A stretch of DNA of 64,000 nucleotides, from assembly GCF_011753055.1 (NCBI RefSeq), contig NZ_VWWJ01000016.1:121924-185923 (forward strand). Direction: 5' to 3'. The notes under the pieces were generated by a model, which made no database searches, had not been told where the DNA came from, and was given only the letters and a program-made list of their open reading frames with translations. Source of the stretch: Burkholderia sp. Ax-1719. GTDB lineage: Bacteria; Pseudomonadota; Gammaproteobacteria; Burkholderiales; Burkholderiaceae. The position numbers and the translations under genes were made by a program. Shown here one piece after another: positions 62,889 through 64,000 of the stretch (position 1 is the stretch's first letter; each line of letters opens with the position of its first letter).

Positions 62889-63888
62889 CGTTAGGAGCTG
62901 GCAATCAATGCGGAGGCTCTTCGGATTTGGCGGCAAAGCGCCCCCCGCATCAATGTCTCCGCACGGAACGCTGCACCCGCTCAGGAACGGCGGCTCTCCA
63001 ACGAAACAAAGAAAGCGTTCCGTTCCCAGAGAACAAAAGCGTAGCAACCAGCCCACAGGTACCACGCCGGGTTGAGCGGCAATTGCGGAAGCCCGGGTTG
63101 GAACAACGTGACATCGCAGACCCTCGCAAACGCTGATGGTCAAACAGCCCGGGGCGTGGCGACAGCAGCCATGGTCGGTGTCTTGCTCGCAAAAGCAGAG
63201 TGTGAACGGAAAGGCCCAAACGCGCTGCAAGCTCGTAAGGGTCTAGGTAGATGTGGCGGGGTGAGAGTTCGTTTGATGCCATGCCGCTGTCTAGCGCACG
63301 ACATCAAACGCGTGTCGCCTGCTGACGCGGATGGACGACCAGTTGGTTGCGTTTGACAGTGGAGGAATCGAGAGCTCGCCCCCATCAAAGAAGCGTCTGC
63401 TTGAGGCAGCCCGCAGCCTCTACGAATTTCACACCATACAGATGCATTCCAAGGGCAATCGCCCAGCGACTCCTGTTTCGAAACGCGTGTGATCGTCGTA
63501 CGGACCGCCGCCTTTAACGGGGCCGGATTCTCACAATGGACTCGCCGCATTGCTCTATACCGACGAATGGCCCATGCGAAAACGAAAGGTAATTGATAAT
63601 TTTGTAACTTCGTTTGCCGCTCATGGGTCTGTTACATTTTAAAAAATGTACCAGACCAAACCCACCTCTTCGTTTTGACGAATTGGTCTATCAGTCTGGA
63701 AAAGTGCCATTGGGGTTCAGGTCTTCAGGCTTGACCCATTTGCGGGTATGAAAATTCATCTCTGGTCCTCCCATGCTTGATCCGTCCCCAGACCTTGCGG
63801 AAGCAGACCTAGGGTTAACGCTGAGATAGTACCAGAGATAGGGGTTTTCCCTAGGATTTCAATATTCCCGGCGCATACAGCCCAAAAA
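62889..63888. other. Region with two weak small-gene candidates and repeats
   Basis: About 1 kb near the right edge. A minus-strand frame from 63282 begins MASNELSPRHIYLDPYELAA, then RLGLSVHTLL, a possible helix-turn-helix of AlpA/excisionase type, but after about 55 residues it loses similarity to anything. A plus-strand frame at 63331-63492 (53 residues, MDDQLVAFDSGGIES...) is plausible but unsupported. An 8-bp inverted repeat GTTTGATG/CATCAAAC (63271-63278, 63302-63309) lies between their starts, like an operator. Confidence 0.35.
63626..63657. repeat. 32-bp near-perfect palindrome
   Basis: GGTCTG-T-TACATTTT-AA-AAAATGTA-C-CAGACC: 14 of 15 base pairs around a two-base centre, with one mismatch at the T/C positions (63632/63651). 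It lies in non-coding sequence near the boundary between the accessory genes and the high-GC gene at the right end. It could be a terminator-like cruciform, a protein-binding site or a recombination site; no gene assigns its role. Confidence 0.6.
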
Positions 63889-64000
63889 TCAGCGTGGGAA
63901 AAGCGCCCCCGACGCGCTCAACACCCGCCGCGCCGCAGTCAGCGCCTTGCGCGCCGCCCCCGCATCCGCCGCCACGCGCAGCAGGCCGCCCAGTTGCAGC
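63889..64000 (-). CDS. 3' end of a high-GC gene (partial)
   Basis: A minus-strand frame enters from beyond the window and ends at TGA 63891..63889. The visible 36 residues read LQLGGLLRVAADAGAARKAL, TAARRVLSASGALFPR. GC content is clearly higher than the preceding kilobase, and third codon positions are almost all G or C, as expected for core Burkholderiaceae genes. Too short to name. A TAGGG-GTTTT-CCCTA hairpin at 63838-63852 lies downstream. Confidence 0.55.
   Translation of the reverse strand, partial: LQLGGLLRVAADAGAARKALTAARRVLSASGALFPR

Noticed and set aside
63140..63550. 136-codon minus-strand open frame
   Set aside because: No motif, cysteine/arginine-rich composition of a chance frame, overlaps two slightly better candidates.
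1..64000. CRISPR arrays, tRNA or rRNA genes, integrase
   Set aside because: I looked for regularly spaced repeats, cloverleaf-like CCA-ending sequences and tyrosine recombinase motifs and saw none.

Overview
The window reads like an accessory stretch of a large replicon from a Burkholderiaceae-type betaproteobacterium (Paraburkholderia, Caballeronia or Cupriavidus-like). This is inferred from moderately high GC, porins of the Burkholderia 'QSSVTLYG' type, tandem catabolic operons each with a private GntR, LysR or Lrp regulator, and several decayed IS66 and IS1182-type transposase remnants. I see no rRNA, tRNA, CRISPR array or intact transposase.

Left edge (1-3266, minus strand): a mycofactocin-type RiPP locus in the order amidohydrolase, NifU-like protein, MftA precursor (ending IDGMCGVY), MftB and MftC, continuing off the left end. 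3267-8076 holds a chemoreceptor, a LysR regulator and transposon debris. 8089-16906 is a catabolic region: a Rieske oxygenase, its PDR-type reductase, a ketol-acid reductoisomerase (IlvC homologue) and a GntR in one operon, plus a class II aldolase, an MFS permease, a LysR, and a second GntR paralogous to the first. 17525-20143 encodes a di-haem cytochrome c peroxidase and a lipoprotein phosphoesterase. 20887-23173 encodes an F420-type NADP oxidoreductase, an aldo/keto reductase broken by an in-frame amber codon, and an HxlR regulator. 23416-25875 holds a cytosine-5 DNA methyltransferase and an unknown gene.

26756-33709 holds a YheO-type regulator, an amino-acid cassette (APC permease, class V aminotransferase, RidA, porin) with two palindromic Lrp-like boxes upstream, an lrgAB pair and an Lrp/AsnC gene. 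39026-49326 is a hydroxyproline-type catabolic regulon: periplasmic binding protein, porin, ABC transporter, DapA-family deaminase, FAD dehydrogenase, aldehyde dehydrogenase, proline-racemase-family enzyme and GntR. Two near-identical palindromic operators sit upstream of its two transcription units.

Defence genes surround that regulon. 34513-37730 carries a DUF4145 protein followed by an ATPase/HNH pair resembling Septu (PtuAB). 52647-62888 carries a double-HTH regulator with its own repeat-rich operator region, a large KAP NTPase followed by an Abi_C/HEPN protein (possibly an undescribed two-gene system), a complete QatABCD system on the opposite strand, and the C-terminal remnant of a UvrD-like helicase. 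The last 110 bases are the high-GC end of a different gene and may mark return to core sequence. All functions are inferred from reading the sequence; no database search was run.
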